In this document: piece by piece, positions 31,564 through 42,087 of the stretch
Numbering within the stretch: the stretch's first letter is position 1
Layout of the letters: each line of letters opens with the position of its first letter
DNA from: Streptomyces venezuelae
GTDB taxonomy: Bacteria; Actinomycetota; Actinomycetes; Streptomycetales; Streptomycetaceae
Assembly: GCF_008642335.1 (NCBI RefSeq)
Contig: NZ_CP029191.1
Coordinates: forward strand, 1,922,001 to 1,986,000
Direction of reading: 5' to 3'
Length of the DNA stretch: 64,000 nucleotides
Position numbers and translations under genes: made by a program
Notes under the pieces: generated by a model
Seen by the model: only the letters and a program-made list of their open reading frames with translations
Told to the model about the DNA's origin: nothing
Databases searched by the model: none

Positions 31564-32777
31564 CCCCTCCCGGAACAGCCCTCAAGACAGCCCCCGCCCC
31601 CCTCACCGGCCTCCGCGTCCTCGACCTCGCCACGCTCTTCGCGGGCCCCCTCGCCGCCACGATGCTCGGCGACTTCGGTGCGGAGGTCATCAAGGTCGAA
31701 CACCCCACGCGCCCCGACCCCTCGCGCGGCCACGGCCCCGCCAAGGACGGCGTCGGCCTGTGGTGGAAGCTCCTCGGCCGCAACAAGCGCACGACGACCC
31801 TTGACCTGTCGAAGCCGGGCGGCCGCGCCACCCTCCTGCGCCTGGCCGCCACCAGTGACGTGATCATCGAGAACTTCCGCCCCGGCACGCTGGAGAAGTG
31901 GGACCTGGGCTGGGAGGAGCTGAGCGCGGCCAACCCGCGCCTCGTCCTCGCCCGCGTCACGGGGTTCGGCCAGTTCGGCCCGTACGCGCGCCGCCCCGGC
32001 TTCGGCACGCTCGCCGAGGCGATGAGCGGCTTCGCCGCGATCACCGGGGAGCCGGACGGGCCGCCGACCCTGCCACCGTTCGGCCTCGCCGACTCGATCG
32101 CGGGCCTGGCGACGGCGTACGCGGTGATGACGGCCCTCGCGGCACGCGACCGCACGGGCGAGGGCCAGGTGGTCGACATGGCGATCATCGAGCCGATCCT
32201 CACGGTCCTCGGCCCGCAGCCGCTCTGGTACGACCAACTGGGCCACGTACAGCCCCGCACCGGCAACCGCTCCACCAACAACGCGCCGCGCAACACCTAC
32301 CGCACGGCGGACGACAAGTGGGTCGCCGTCTCCACGTCGGCGCAGTCGATCGCGGAACGGCTCATGCGTCTGGTCGGCCGGCCCGAACTGATCGCCGAGC
32401 CGTGGTTCGCGACGGGCGCGGAGCGGGCCCGGCACGCGGACGTCCTGGACGGGGCGGTCGGCGCGTGGATCGCGCAGCACAGCCGCGCCGAGGTGATCGA
32501 GGCCTTCGAGAAGGCGGAGGCGGCGGTCGCCCCGATCCAGGACGTACGCGACGTCATGACCGACCCGCAATACGCGGCCCTCGACACCCTCACGACGGTC
32601 GACGACCCGGAACTCGGCCCCCTGCGCATGCAGAACGTCCTCTTCCGCCTCTCCGCGACCCCGGGCGCCATCCACTGGGCGGGCCGCCCCCACGGCGCCG
32701 ACACGGACACGGTCCTCACGGAACTGGGCCTGACGACGGACGAGATCACCGCTCTCCGCAAGGAAGGCACCCTGTGA
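31560..32777 (+). CDS. CaiB/BaiF-type (class III) CoA-transferase
   Basis: 405 aa. GLRVLDLATLFAGPLAATMLGDFGAEVIKVE is the N-terminal CoA-binding signature; the catalytic Asp is D178 in FGLADSIAGLATAY. ENFRPGTLEKWDLG and ARVTGFGQFGPYA are further landmarks. It moves CoA between carboxylic acids, so it should activate an acid for the CitE-like lyase encoded next. ATGA overlap upstream and GTGA overlap downstream. Confidence 0.93.
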   Translation: MTPPGTALKTAPAPLTGLRVLDLATLFAGPLAATMLGDFGAEVIKVEHPTRPDPSRGHGPAKDGVGLWWKLLGRNKRTTTLDLSKPGGRATLLRLAATSDVIIENFRPGTLEKWDLGWEELSAANPRLVLARVTGFGQFGPYARRPGFGTLAEAMSGFAAITGEPDGPPTLPPFGLADSIAGLATAYAVMTALAARDRTGEGQVVDMAIIEPILTVLGPQPLWYDQLGHVQPRTGNRSTNNAPRNTYRTADDKWVAVSTSAQSIAERLMRLVGRPELIAEPWFATGAERARHADVLDGAVGAWIAQHSRAEVIEAFEKAEAAVAPIQDVRDVMTDPQYAALDTLTTVDDPELGPLRMQNVLFRLSATPGAIHWAGRPHGADTDTVLTELGLTTDEITALRKEGTL

Positions 32778-33607
32778 CCGCCCCTCCCCCGTTGACCTGG
32801 CTCTATGCCCCCGGCGACCGGCCCGACGTCATCGCCAAGGCCCTCCGCGCGGGAGCCGACGCCGTCATCGTCGACCTGGAGGACGCCGTCGCCCCCGACC
32901 GCAAGGAGTACGCGCGAGCCGCGGCGGTCGAGCTCCTCTCCGTGCCCCAGCCGCTGCCCGTCCACGTACGCGTGAACGCCCTGGACGGGCCCCTCGCCGA
33001 GGACGATCTGCGGGCCGTCGCCCCGCTGCCGGGCGTGGCCGGGCTGCGGCTGCCCAAGGTGACCACGCGCGCCGAGGTCATCCGCGTCGCCGAACGCGCC
33101 GTCCCCGCCGACGGCGGCGCCCCCGCGCTGCACGCCCTCGTCGAGTCCGCGCTAGGCCTCGAACACGCCTTCGCCATCGCCACCGCGCACCCCGCCCTGC
33201 GCGGCATCTCCCTCGGCGAAGCCGACCTCCGCGCCGACCTGGGCGTACGCGACGACGCGGGGCTCGACTGGGCCCGTTCCCGCGTCGTGGTCGCCGCGCG
33301 GGCGGCAGGACTCGCACCGCCCGCGCAGTCGGTCCACCCGGACATCCGCGACCTGGCGGGACTCGCCGCGTCCTGCGCCCGGGGCCGCACCCTCGGCTTC
33401 CTGGGGCGCGCGGCCATCCACCCCCGCCAGCTCCCCGTGATCGAACGGGCCTACCTCCCCACCCCCGCGGAGATCGAGCGGGCGGAGGAGATCACCGAGG
33501 CGGCGGCGACGGACGAGGGCGCCCTGGCCCTGCCCGACGGCCGCTTCGTGGACAAGGCGGTGGTGGAGGGGGCGCGGAGGGTCCTGGCGCTGGCCCGCAG
33601 GAGGTGA
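32774..33607 (+). CDS. CitE-like (HpcH/HpaI) acyl-CoA lyase/hydrolase
   Basis: 277 aa TIM barrel. LYAPGDRPDVIAKAL, IVDLEDAVAPDRK, HALVESALGLEHA and ISLGEADLRADLG are the CitE/Mcl landmarks; the Glu of VESALG and Asp of EADL should bind Mg2+. Without citrate lyase partners, such stand-alone proteins act on malyl-CoA, citramalyl-CoA or similar beta-hydroxyacyl-CoA. It ends the operon; the GTG start overlaps the CoA-transferase stop. A strong terminator follows. Confidence 0.9.
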   Translation: MTAPPPLTWLYAPGDRPDVIAKALRAGADAVIVDLEDAVAPDRKEYARAAAVELLSVPQPLPVHVRVNALDGPLAEDDLRAVAPLPGVAGLRLPKVTTRAEVIRVAERAVPADGGAPALHALVESALGLEHAFAIATAHPALRGISLGEADLRADLGVRDDAGLDWARSRVVVAARAAGLAPPAQSVHPDIRDLAGLAASCARGRTLGFLGRAAIHPRQLPVIERAYLPTPAEIERAEEITEAAATDEGALALPDGRFVDKAVVEGARRVLALARRR

Positions 33608-33631
33608 CCGTGCGTGGAGCGCCGGGGAACG

Positions 33632-33669
33632 CGAGGGGGCGCCGGATCACGTGATCCGGCGCCCCCTCG
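33632..33669. terminator. Bidirectional terminator, 38-bp perfect palindrome
   Basis: Positions 33632-33650 and 33651-33669 are exact complements with no spacer. It lies between the ends of the DraG operon and of lgt. Confidence 0.88.
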
Positions 33670-33687
33670 GCATACGACCGACGAACG

Positions 33688-34683
33688 TCAGCTCTTCTTG
33701 GCCGACCCGGCTTCCTTGTCGGAGGCGACGGCCTTGGCATCCACCTTCGAGGCGTCGGCCTTCGTGGCGTCTGCCGTCGAAGCACCGGCCTCGGAGGTCT
33801 TGTCCTCGGACTTCGTGAGCTTCGGCGAGCCGGCGCCGCCGGCCTCCGCCTCCGCCGGGTCCGCCGGGTCCGCCGGCTCCACGATCTCCTCGCGCCCCGG
33901 GTGCTTCTTCGCCGACACCACGAAGTACGCGACCGCGAGCAGGAACACCACGATGGCGGTCCACACGTTCAGACGCAGGCCGAGCACGTGGTGCGCGTCG
34001 TCGACCCGCATGTACTCGATCCAGCCGCGCCCCGCGCAGTACGCCGCGACGTACAGCGCGAACGCCCGGCCGTGGCCGAGCTTGAAGCGGCGGTCGGCCC
34101 AGATGACCAGGACGGCGACGCCGATGCACCACAGCGATTCGTACAGGAACGTCGGGTGGTACGTGCCGGGGACCCGGCCGTCCTCCGCCGACGTGATCTT
34201 GAGCGCCCAGGGAACGTCCGTCGCCTTGCCGTACAGCTCCTGGTTGAACCAGTTGCCCCACCGGCCGATGGCCTGGGCGAGGGCGATGCCGGGGGCCAGC
34301 GCGTCGGCCCAGGCCGGCAGCGGGATCCCGCGGCGGCGACAGCCGATCCACGCGCCGACCGCGCCGAGCGCGATCGCGCCCCAGATGCCGAGGCCGCCCT
34401 CCCAGATCTTGAAGGCGTCCACCCAGTCACGGCCGTCGCTGAAGTACAGCTGGTAGTCCGTGATCACGTGGTAGAGGCGTCCGCCGACGAGACCGAACGG
34501 CACGGCCCACACGGCGATGTCGGCCACGGTGCCTGACCGGCCCCCGCGATCGATCCACCGCTTGTTGCCGAGCCAGACGGCCACGAAGACGCCGATGATG
34601 ATGCAGAACGCGTAGCCGCGCAACGGGATGGGTCCGAGTTCGACCACACCGCGCGACGGACTGGGAATGAAGGCAAGGTCCAT
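33688..34683 (-). CDS. lgt: Prolipoprotein diacylglyceryl transferase
   Basis: 331 aa, about seven membrane segments. It transfers diacylglycerol from phosphatidylglycerol to the lipobox Cys of prolipoproteins. Family landmarks: GPIPLRGYAFCI, GGRLYHVITD, WEGGLGIWGA, the Lgt signature AQAIGRWGNWFNQELYG and GRGWIEYMRVD. A charged, Ala/Glu/Lys-rich tail of about 65 residues (from 267) is an actinobacterial addition with no clear role. It follows the DsbA-like gene by 97 bases on the same strand. Confidence 0.95.
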   Translation of the reverse strand: MDLAFIPSPSRGVVELGPIPLRGYAFCIIIGVFVAVWLGNKRWIDRGGRSGTVADIAVWAVPFGLVGGRLYHVITDYQLYFSDGRDWVDAFKIWEGGLGIWGAIALGAVGAWIGCRRRGIPLPAWADALAPGIALAQAIGRWGNWFNQELYGKATDVPWALKITSAEDGRVPGTYHPTFLYESLWCIGVAVLVIWADRRFKLGHGRAFALYVAAYCAGRGWIEYMRVDDAHHVLGLRLNVWTAIVVFLLAVAYFVVSAKKHPGREEIVEPADPADPAEAEAGGAGSPKLTKSEDKTSEAGASTADATKADASKVDAKAVASDKEAGSAKKS

Positions 34684-34780
34684 GACACGACCGACGCTAC
34701 CGTGCCGCGCAACGGGGGCGGCAACCGGTCCGGCTACGGGTCCATAACAGACCGTGCCGTTCCGGTCGCCGCTCCGCGCG

Positions 34781-35563
34781 TCAGTTCCGGTTCGCCTCTT
34801 CGACCTTCTGCTTCAGCTTCTGGGGCGACAGCGGGTTGTTCTGGTCCCCGAAGATGTCCTTGCCGTTGAGCCGCACCGTGGGCGTGCCCCGCAGCTTGGC
34901 GTCCTGGAACGCCTTGTGGGACTTGTCGACCCAGCTGTCGTGCCTGCCGTCCTCGACGCACTTCTTGAAGGAGTCGTTGTCCAGGCCGTCGACCTGTCCG
35001 GCGAGCTCGATCAGCTTGCCGTTCTTGCTGAACGCGTCGTCCGTTTCGGCGGGCTGGTTCTTGAACAGCACGTCGTGGTACGGCCGGAACTTGCCCTCGT
35101 CCTGGGCGCAGGCCGCGGCGTTGGCCGCGCGCTTGGAGCCGCTGCCGCCCATGTTCCCGTCGATGAGCGTCGCCAGGTGATACTCGACCTTGAGCTGTCC
35201 CTTGTCGGCCAGCTCATGGATCGTCGAGCGGTAGCCGTCCTCGAAGCCCTTGCAGGCCGGGCAGCGGAAGTCCTCCCAGATGGTGAGGGTGGACTTGGCG
35301 CTCTCCTTGCCGACGGGGATCGCGGGCCCGTCCTTGTCGCTCACTCCCTTGGGCGCGACCACCGGCCCCGCCGTGTCGCTCTTGTCGTCGTCGCCGGAGT
35401 TGGCGGCGAGCAGCCCCACCACGGCGGCGAGTCCGAGGACGCCGACCACCGCGGCGCCCACGATCAGTGCCCGGCGCTGCTTGTCGCGCGCCTTCTGCCG
35501 GTCCCGCTCTTCCGCCAGCCGCTCACGGGCCGATCGTTTTCCCTCACGGTTCTTCTCGCTCAC
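34781..35563 (-). CDS. Membrane-anchored DsbA-like thioredoxin-fold protein
   Basis: 260 aa. A basic cytoplasmic N-terminus is followed by one membrane segment (about 32-54), then an extracytoplasmic DsbA-type domain with redox motif CPAC (C101, C104) in FRCPACKGFE and cis-proline in RGTPTVRLNG. Likely role: disulfide formation or isomerisation in exported proteins. The GTG at 35563 is preferred because the trp terminator (35579-35606) lies between it and trpA; an earlier in-frame ATG at 35617 would sit upstream of that hairpin. The ribosome site at the GTG is weak. Confidence 0.88.
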   Translation of the reverse strand: MSEKNREGKRSARERLAEERDRQKARDKQRRALIVGAAVVGVLGLAAVVGLLAANSGDDDKSDTAGPVVAPKGVSDKDGPAIPVGKESAKSTLTIWEDFRCPACKGFEDGYRSTIHELADKGQLKVEYHLATLIDGNMGGSGSKRAANAAACAQDEGKFRPYHDVLFKNQPAETDDAFSKNGKLIELAGQVDGLDNDSFKKCVEDGRHDSWVDKSHKAFQDAKLRGTPTVRLNGKDIFGDQNNPLSPQKLKQKVEEANRN

Positions 35564-35578
35564 ACCCCGCCAAACGAA

Positions 35579-35606
35579 CCGGGGAGGCACGAGCGTGCCT
35601 CCCCGG
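35579..35606 (-). terminator. Terminator of the trp operon
   Basis: A 12-bp stem (35579-35590 with 35595-35606) and 4-base loop, 20 bases after the trpA stop. Confidence 0.8.
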
Positions 35607-35626
35607 TCCAGGTCCACCCGTACGAG

Positions 35627-36438
35627 TTACGCCTTCCCGCGGACCCCGTCCGCGAGTTCACCGGCGAGCGCGCGCACGGCGGCGAGGCCGGCGGCCTCGT
35701 CCGGCGCGTCGAGCATCCGCTGGACGAACGCGGAGCCGACGATCACGCCGTCGGCGAAGCCCGCGACCTCGACGGCCTGGCGTGCGTTGGAGACGCCGAG
35801 GCCGACGCAGACCGGCAGTTCGGTGGTGGCCTTGGTGCGCACCACCAGGTCCTGCGCCTGGGCGCCCACCGACTCACGGGTTCCGGTGACGCCCATCAGG
35901 GACGCCGCGTAGACGAAGCCGGAGCCCGCCGCGGTGATCGTGGCGAGCCGCTCGTCCTTGCTGCTCGGCGCGACGACGAAGACCGTCGCCAGGTCGTGCT
36001 TCTCGGCGTGCTCCCGCCACAGCGCGGACTCCTGGACGGGCAGGTCCGGCAGGATGCAGCCCGCGCCGCCCGCCTCGGCGAGCTCGGCGGTGAAGCGCTC
36101 CACTCCGTAGCGGTCGATCGGGTTCCAGTACGTCATGACGAGCACCGGCTTGCCGGTCGCCGCGTGGGCCTCGCGGACGGTGCGCATGACGTCGCGGATC
36201 TTGAGGCCGCCGCGCAGCGCGATGTCGTCGGCGGTCTGGATGACCGGCCCGTCGAGCACCGGGTCGGAGTGCGGCAGGCCGACCTCGACCACGTCGGCGC
36301 CGCCGTCGAAGACCGCCTTGACGGCCTCGATGCCGCCGTCGACGGTGGGGAAGCCCGCGGGCAGGTAGGCGATGAGGGCGGCGCGGCCCTCGGCCTTGGC
36401 GCCGGCCAGGGCGTCGTTCAACAGCTGGATGTTGCCGC

Positions 36439-36442
<4 letters not shown>
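35627..36442 (-). CDS. trpA: Tryptophan synthase alpha subunit
   Basis: 271 aa TIM barrel that splits indole-3-glycerol phosphate to indole. [15 protein letters not shown] carries the catalytic Glu/Gly loop region and [17 protein letters not shown] the Asp loop (usual family text is GVPFSDPxADGP, so this copy is slightly divergent); PDLPVQES and [10 protein letters not shown] complete it. The GTG start overlaps the trpB stop (GTGA), so the two subunits of the synthase are translationally coupled. Confidence 0.96.
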
Positions 36443-37725
<1,283 letters not shown>

Positions 37726-37826
37726 GCGGAAACCTCGCAATGGCTGGCGTTGGCGTCTGACATGAAATCGCCCAGTCGCCGTGGCTGGAGCAGGTTCCGT
37801 CGCGACCATCGCCCGGCGTGGGCCGG

Positions 37827-37858
37827 TCGCGCAGTTCCCCGCGCCCCTGAAGGGGCGC
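37827..37858. repeat. Intergenic repeat core and hairpin between trpM and trpB
   Basis: 37827-37850 is identical to the 24-base core of the repeats at 13278 and 13394. Its end fuses into an 8-bp hairpin, 37841-37848 with 37851-37858 (loop GA), just after the trpM stop. It could act as an intercistronic attenuator or processing site. Confidence 0.7.
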
Positions 37859-37860
37859 CC

Positions 37861-38022
37861 TCAGCTCTGTCGGCGCTCAGGGCGCCGTCGCCATCGCATC
37901 CCGGGGATCTGGCCCGGCTCCGAGCCGATGTGGTACCGCACTCGCCGGCCCCGCACGCGCCGCGCGGGCGCCCGGCAGCCGCGGGGGCGGCAGCCGGGTG
38001 CGAGGCGGGCGGCGATCGACAT
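37861..38022 (-). CDS. trpM: TrpM-like small protein
   Basis: A 53-aa, very basic peptide (many Arg) placed between trpC and trpB, where Streptomyces genomes carry trpX/trpM. The C-terminal part YHIGSEPGQIPGMRWRRR is the conserved stretch I recall for that family. The ATG at 38022 is 8 bases after the trpC stop, allowing reinitiation; a GGAG is upstream. TrpM has been reported to influence tryptophan metabolism and development in S. coelicolor; its biochemical role is not known. Confidence 0.72.
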   Translation of the reverse strand: MSIAARLAPGCRPRGCRAPARRVRGRRVRYHIGSEPGQIPGMRWRRRPERRQS

Positions 38023-38030
38023 GGGGAGGG

Positions 38031-38840
38031 TCAGCTCCGTCCGTGCCGGAGCGCCGGGTGCGTGCCCGCGGCGACGAGGTCGGCGACCGCGCCCTTCGGG
38101 TCGCGGCCGGTGACCAGGGACTCGCCCACGAGCACCGCGTCGGCGCCCGCGTTGGCGAACGCGATGAGGTCGTGCGGGCCGCGCACACCGGACTCGGCGA
38201 TCTTCACGACGCCGTCCGGCAGCTCGGGGGCGACGCGCTCGAAGGTGGAGCGGTCGACCTTGAGGGTCTTCAGGTCGCGGTTGTTGACGCCGATGACCCG
38301 GGCGCCCGCGTCGACGGCGCGCTCGGCCTCGTCCTCGTCGTGGACCTCGACGATCGGCGTGAGGCCGATCGACTCGGCGCGCTCGATGAGGGACTCCAGG
38401 GCGGGCTGCTCCAGGGCGGCCACGATCAGCAGGGCGAGGTCGGCGCCGTACGCCCTGGCCTCCCACAGCTGGTACGAGGTGACGATGAAGTCCTTGCGCA
38501 GCACCGGGATGTCGACCTTGGCGCGGACGGCCTCCAGGTCGGCGAGCGAACCTCCGAAGCGGCGCTCCTCGGTGAGCACGGAGATGACGGCGGCGCCGCC
38601 CGCTTCGTAGTCCGCGGCGAGACCCGCCGGGTCGGCGATCGCGGCGAGCGCGCCCTTGGAGGGGCTGGAGCGCTTCACCTCGCAGATGACCTTGACGCCG
38701 TCGCCGCGCAGGGCCGCCGCGCCGTCCTTGGCCGCGGGAGCCTTGGCCGCACGCTCCTTGAGCTCGTCGAGGCTGACGCGTGCCTGCCGCTCCGCGAGGT
38801 CGGCACGGACTCCGTCGATGATCTCGTCGAGCACACTCAC
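38031..38840 (-). CDS. trpC: Indole-3-glycerol phosphate synthase
   Basis: 269 aa. [46 protein letters not shown] and VAESGV-like [11 protein letters not shown] are the family motifs and contain the catalytic Lys/Glu set. Not fused to trpF. The GTG at 38840 with AGGAAGGGGG upstream is chosen over an ATG 28 codons earlier. I looked for a leader peptide with Trp codons upstream and found none. Confidence 0.96.
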   Translation of the reverse strand: MSVLDEIIDGVRADLAERQARVSLDELKERAAKAPAAKDGAAALRGDGVKVICEVKRSSPSKGALAAIADPAGLAADYEAGGAAVISVLTEERRFGGSLADLEAVRAKVDIPVLRKDFIVTSYQLWEARAYGADLALLIVAALEQPALESLIERAESIGLTPIVEVHDEDEAERAVDAGARVIGVNNRDLKTLKVDRSTFERVAPELPDGVVKIAESGVRGPHDLIAFANAGADAVLVGESLVTGRDPKGAVADLVAAGTHPALRHGRS

Positions 38841-38979
38841 GCGAGCGGCCCCCTTCCTGACGGTTGAGCTGACGTTCAAGCTGGTGATTGCGATGGTATC
38901 CGCAGGAGGGCGAAGGGCCCGCATCCGGTTGACGCCCGTCCCACGACCTGGACAGGCCCTGGGGCCGCTGCCTGCGGTT

Positions 38980-39405
38980 TCAGGGGTGCAGCCATGACCC
39001 GAACGGCAGATTGCGCGCCACGGTGAAAACGGCGATGAGGGCGCCCAGACCCCACAGCTGCACCGGCCCCAACGTGATCCGCAACGGCCGCCCGCGCACC
39101 GCCGCGGCCACCCACACGGTCCACACGGCGGCGAAGAGGACGTACCCGGCGACGGCGAGCGCGTTGGCGCCGAGGGCCGCCGTGAGGTCGCCGTGGACGA
39201 AGGCGTGCGCGCTGCGCAGACCGCCGCAGCCGGGGCAGTAGATGCCGGTGAGGCGCAGCAGCGGGCAGGCGGGGTAGTGGCCGGGTTCGTTGGGGTCGAC
39301 GGCGCCGACGTAGGCGAAGGCTCCGGCGACCGAGGCGAGCAGTCCCGCGGGGACGAGCAGGCGGGTCAGGGCGGCGGGCGCGGCGCCCTCGGGTTCGGCG
39401 GTCAC
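38980..39405 (-). CDS. DUF2752 membrane protein
   Basis: 141 aa with three or four membrane segments. [23 protein letters not shown] is the DUF2752 signature: two Cys pairs in a loop that may bind metal. The GTG at 39405 is a choice among possible starts, none with a strong ribosome site. It lies in the trp operon between a small membrane protein and trpC, 139 bases before trpC. Function unknown. Confidence 0.85.
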   Translation of the reverse strand: MTAEPEGAAPAALTRLLVPAGLLASVAGAFAYVGAVDPNEPGHYPACPLLRLTGIYCPGCGGLRSAHAFVHGDLTAALGANALAVAGYVLFAAVWTVWVAAAVRGRPLRITLGPVQLWGLGALIAVFTVARNLPFGSWLHP

Positions 39406-39502
39406 CCGTGCATTGTGCCGCGCGGCCGGGCGCGTCGCCCGGTGGCCCGGCCGGGGGTCCGGCGGGGAGCCCTGCAGTGAGTCCGCACCCGCTCGGACGA
39501 GA

Positions 39503-39536
39503 AGAGGCGGCCCCGGCACCTGCCGGACCCGCCTCT
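39503..39536 (-). terminator. Possible hairpin between trp-region membrane genes
   Basis: An 8-bp outer stem (39503-39510 with 39529-39536) encloses a small CCGG stem. It could weaken read-through from trpE toward trpC. Modest stability. Confidence 0.4.
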
Positions 39537-39578
39537 CGTCACACTCCTCGTACGGCTCGCACGGCTCGTACGGCGGGG

Positions 39579-39803
39579 TCAGCTCCGGGCGCTCGCCGTC
39601 TGGCGGTGCGGACGCTTCTCCTGGCCGAGGCCCGCGAGGCGCATGGCGCCGCCCACGAGGGCACCGATGGCGATGATCGCCATGCCGGCCCAGAAGCCGG
39701 GCACGTTGGCCATCACCATGAAGACGCCCGCGACGCAGAAGCCGACGAAGGCGATGATGGAACCGGTCCAGGCAGCCGGGGTGTGTCCGTGGCCGTGCGC
39801 CAT
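39579..39803 (-). CDS. HGxxPAAW-family small membrane protein
   Basis: 74 aa. The N-terminus MAHGHGHTPAAWTG is the signature of an actinobacterial family of this name; two membrane segments follow (SIIAFVGFCVAGVFMVMA and a second to about residue 56), then a basic tail. AAGGAG precedes the ATG. It sits in the trp operon between the TIGR02234-like gene and DUF2752. Function unknown. Confidence 0.9.
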   Translation of the reverse strand: MAHGHGHTPAAWTGSIIAFVGFCVAGVFMVMANVPGFWAGMAIIAIGALVGGAMRLAGLGQEKRPHRQTASARS

Positions 39804-39912
39804 GAAAGTGCTCCTTGTTGCTGTGTGCGCGGCGGTCGCTGGGGAGCCCGTCGCGCTGCGGACGCTCACTGTCATTGTCCCGTACTCGCGCGTATGCCCC
39901 GAGCGCGGGGGG

Positions 39913-40560
39913 TCATGTTCCGTGCGTCGGGTCCTCGCCGCGGTCGAGGGCCTTCCACAGCTCCTCGGGCCGTTCCGGGTCCGGGGCGCGGCGTGCCTTG
40001 CGGGGGCTCGGCGTGCCGTCGCGTTCGTAGCGCCCCGACATGGCGGGCCACGAGCGGCCGTAGGTGAGGGCGAGGAGGCCGGCGAGGAATATCAGCGCGC
40101 CGGCGGCGGCCGCGGCGTAGGGCCAGCCGGTGTGCGACAGGTCGCCGATGGTGGTGGCGGCGTCGCCGGAGGCGGTGGCGGCCTTCTCGTCGAGCGCGTC
40201 GCTGTCCTCGGCGCCGAGGAGGGCCGCGGCCACGATGCCGGCGCCGCTCGAGGTGAGCAGCAGGGAGACGAGGAAGCGGCCGGCGCGGCGGACCGCGAAG
40301 ACCGCGACGAGGGCGGCGAGGCCCACTATCGCGAGGGCCGCGGGCACGCCCGTGACGTCGCTGCCCGTGGCGGTCAGCGGCAGCTCGCCGCCGGCCACCG
40401 ACGCGGTGCCGTGGGCCCAGGCCTGGCGGGACGCGAGCAGCGCGAGGGCCGCGCCGACGGCGCCCAGCAGCAGCGCGGCGGCGATGCTGCGTCTGCTGCT
40501 GCGCTGGGCCGGGCTCTCGGACGTGTCCTCGGTACGGGGCGGAGGTACGGCAGAAGTCAC
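39913..40560 (-). CDS. Trp-region conserved membrane protein (TIGR02234-like)
   Basis: 215 aa, four membrane segments, with SRQAWAHGTA after the first and a long extracellular loop before the third. This family occurs next to trp genes across actinobacteria. The GTG at 40560 follows GAGGG and lies 7 bases after the trpE stop; a GTG at 40578 overlapping trpE is an alternative. Its role is unknown; location suggests transport or sensing of tryptophan or an intermediate. Confidence 0.87.
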   Translation of the reverse strand: MTSAVPPPRTEDTSESPAQRSSRRSIAAALLLGAVGAALALLASRQAWAHGTASVAGGELPLTATGSDVTGVPAALAIVGLAALVAVFAVRRAGRFLVSLLLTSSGAGIVAAALLGAEDSDALDEKAATASGDAATTIGDLSHTGWPYAAAAAGALIFLAGLLALTYGRSWPAMSGRYERDGTPSPRKARRAPDPERPEELWKALDRGEDPTHGT

Positions 40561-40567
40561 CTGTCCA

Positions 40568-42076
40568 CTATCCCTCACCGCTCGAACGGTCGTGCAATCG
40601 GTTCGCCGTGTGGATGGCGCGGAGCACCGCGGCGGCCTTGTTGCGGCACTCGGTGTCCTCGGCGACGGGGTCGGAGTCGGCGACGACTCCGGCTCCGGCC
40701 TGCACGTATGCCGTGCCGTCGCGGAGCAGGGCGGTGCGGATGGCGATGGCGGTGTCGGAGTCGCCCGCGAAGTCGAGGTAGCCGACGCAGCCGCCGTAGA
40801 GCCCCCGGCGGGACGGCTCCAGCTCGTCGATGATCTGCATGGCGCGGGGCTTGGGCGCGCCGGAGAGGGTGCCCGCGGGGAAGCAGGCGGTGAGCACGTC
40901 GAAGGCGATGCGGCCCTGGGCGACCTGGCCGGTGACCGTCGACACGATGTGCATGACGTGGGAGTACTTCTCGATCGACATGAAGTCGACGACCTCGACG
41001 GAGCCCGGCTCGCAGACCCGGCCCAGGTCGTTGCGGCCGAGGTCGACGAGCATCAGGTGCTCGGCGCGCTCCTTGGGGTCGGCGAGCAGTTCGTCGGCGA
41101 GGGCCTGGTCCTCCTGCGGGGTGGCGCCGCGGTGCCGGGTGCCCGCGATGGGGTGGACCATGGCGCGGCCGTCCTCGACCTTGACGAGGGCCTCGGGCGA
41201 GGAGCCCACGACGTCGAACCCGTCGAAGCGGAAGAGGTACATGTACGGCGACGGGTTGGTGGCGCGCAGGACGCGGTAGACGTCCAGCGCGCTCGCCGTG
41301 CAGGGGGTCTCGAAGCGCTGCGAGGGCACGACCTGGAAGGCCTCGCCGGCCCGGATGCGCTCCTTGATGTCCTCGACGGCCTCCTGGTACTGCGCGCCGC
41401 CCCACAGGGCGGTGTACTCGGGGAGCTCGGAGGGCGGCAGGGCGGCGGGGGGCTGGGAGACGGGCCGGGAGAGGTCGGCCTCCATGGCGTCGAGCCGGGC
41501 GACCGCGTCGGCGTACGCGTCGTCGACGCCCGTCTCCAGGTCGTTGTGGTTGATCGCGTTGGCGATCAGGAGCACCGAGCCGTCCCAGTGGTCGAGGACG
41601 GCGAGGTCGCTGGTGAGGAGCATGGTCAGCTCGGGGAGCCGCAGGTCGTCCCGCTCCCCCGGGCCGATCTTCTCCAGGCGGCGCACGATGTCGTAGCCGA
41701 GGTAGCCGACCATGCCGCCGGTGAAGGGCGGCAGGCCGTGGGCGCTGACGACGTCGCGGGGGGTGTGCAGTATCCCGATGGTGGCGCGCAGCGCTGCGAG
41801 CGGGTCGCCGGTGGTGGGCACGCCGACGGGCGGGGTGCCGAGCCAGTGGGCCTCGCCGTCGCGGACGGTGAGGGCGGCGGCGCTGCGGACGCCGACGAAG
41901 GAGTAGCGAGACCACGAGCGCCCGTTCTCCGCGGATTCCAGGAGGAACGTGCCGGGGCGTTCGGCGGCGAGTTTGCGGTAGAGGCCGACGGGGGTGTCGC
42001 CGTCCGCGAGGAGTTTGCGGCTGACGGGGATGACGCGGCGGTCGGACGCCAGCTTGCGGAAGGTCTCGAGGTCCAT
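40568..42076 (-). CDS. trpE: Anthranilate synthase component I
   Basis: 502 aa; makes anthranilate from chorismate with ammonia from TrpG (not in this window). [18 protein letters not shown] is the N-terminal feedback-site region (the LLES motif binds tryptophan). Catalytic motifs: [52 protein letters not shown] and [11 protein letters not shown]. It starts 11 bases after hisI, so no separate trp attenuator is possible immediately upstream. Confidence 0.97.
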   Translation of the reverse strand: MDLETFRKLASDRRVIPVSRKLLADGDTPVGLYRKLAAERPGTFLLESAENGRSWSRYSFVGVRSAAALTVRDGEAHWLGTPPVGVPTTGDPLAALRATIGILHTPRDVVSAHGLPPFTGGMVGYLGYDIVRRLEKIGPGERDDLRLPELTMLLTSDLAVLDHWDGSVLLIANAINHNDLETGVDDAYADAVARLDAMEADLSRPVSQPPAALPPSELPEYTALWGGAQYQEAVEDIKERIRAGEAFQVVPSQRFETPCTASALDVYRVLRATNPSPYMYLFRFDGFDVVGSSPEALVKVEDGRAMVHPIAGTRHRGATPQEDQALADELLADPKERAEHLMLVDLGRNDLGRVCEPGSVEVVDFMSIEKYSHVMHIVSTVTGQVAQGRIAFDVLTACFPAGTLSGAPKPRAMQIIDELEPSRRGLYGGCVGYLDFAGDSDTAIAIRTALLRDGTAYVQAGAGVVADSDPVAEDTECRNKAAAVLRAIHTANRLHDRSSGEG

Positions 42077-42087
42077 GGCAGCCGACC

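Noticed and set aside
38841..38980. Possible tryptophan attenuator before trpC
   Set aside because: No short frame with adjacent Trp codons and no paired terminator/antiterminator stems found; trpE is likewise only 11 bases from hisI.
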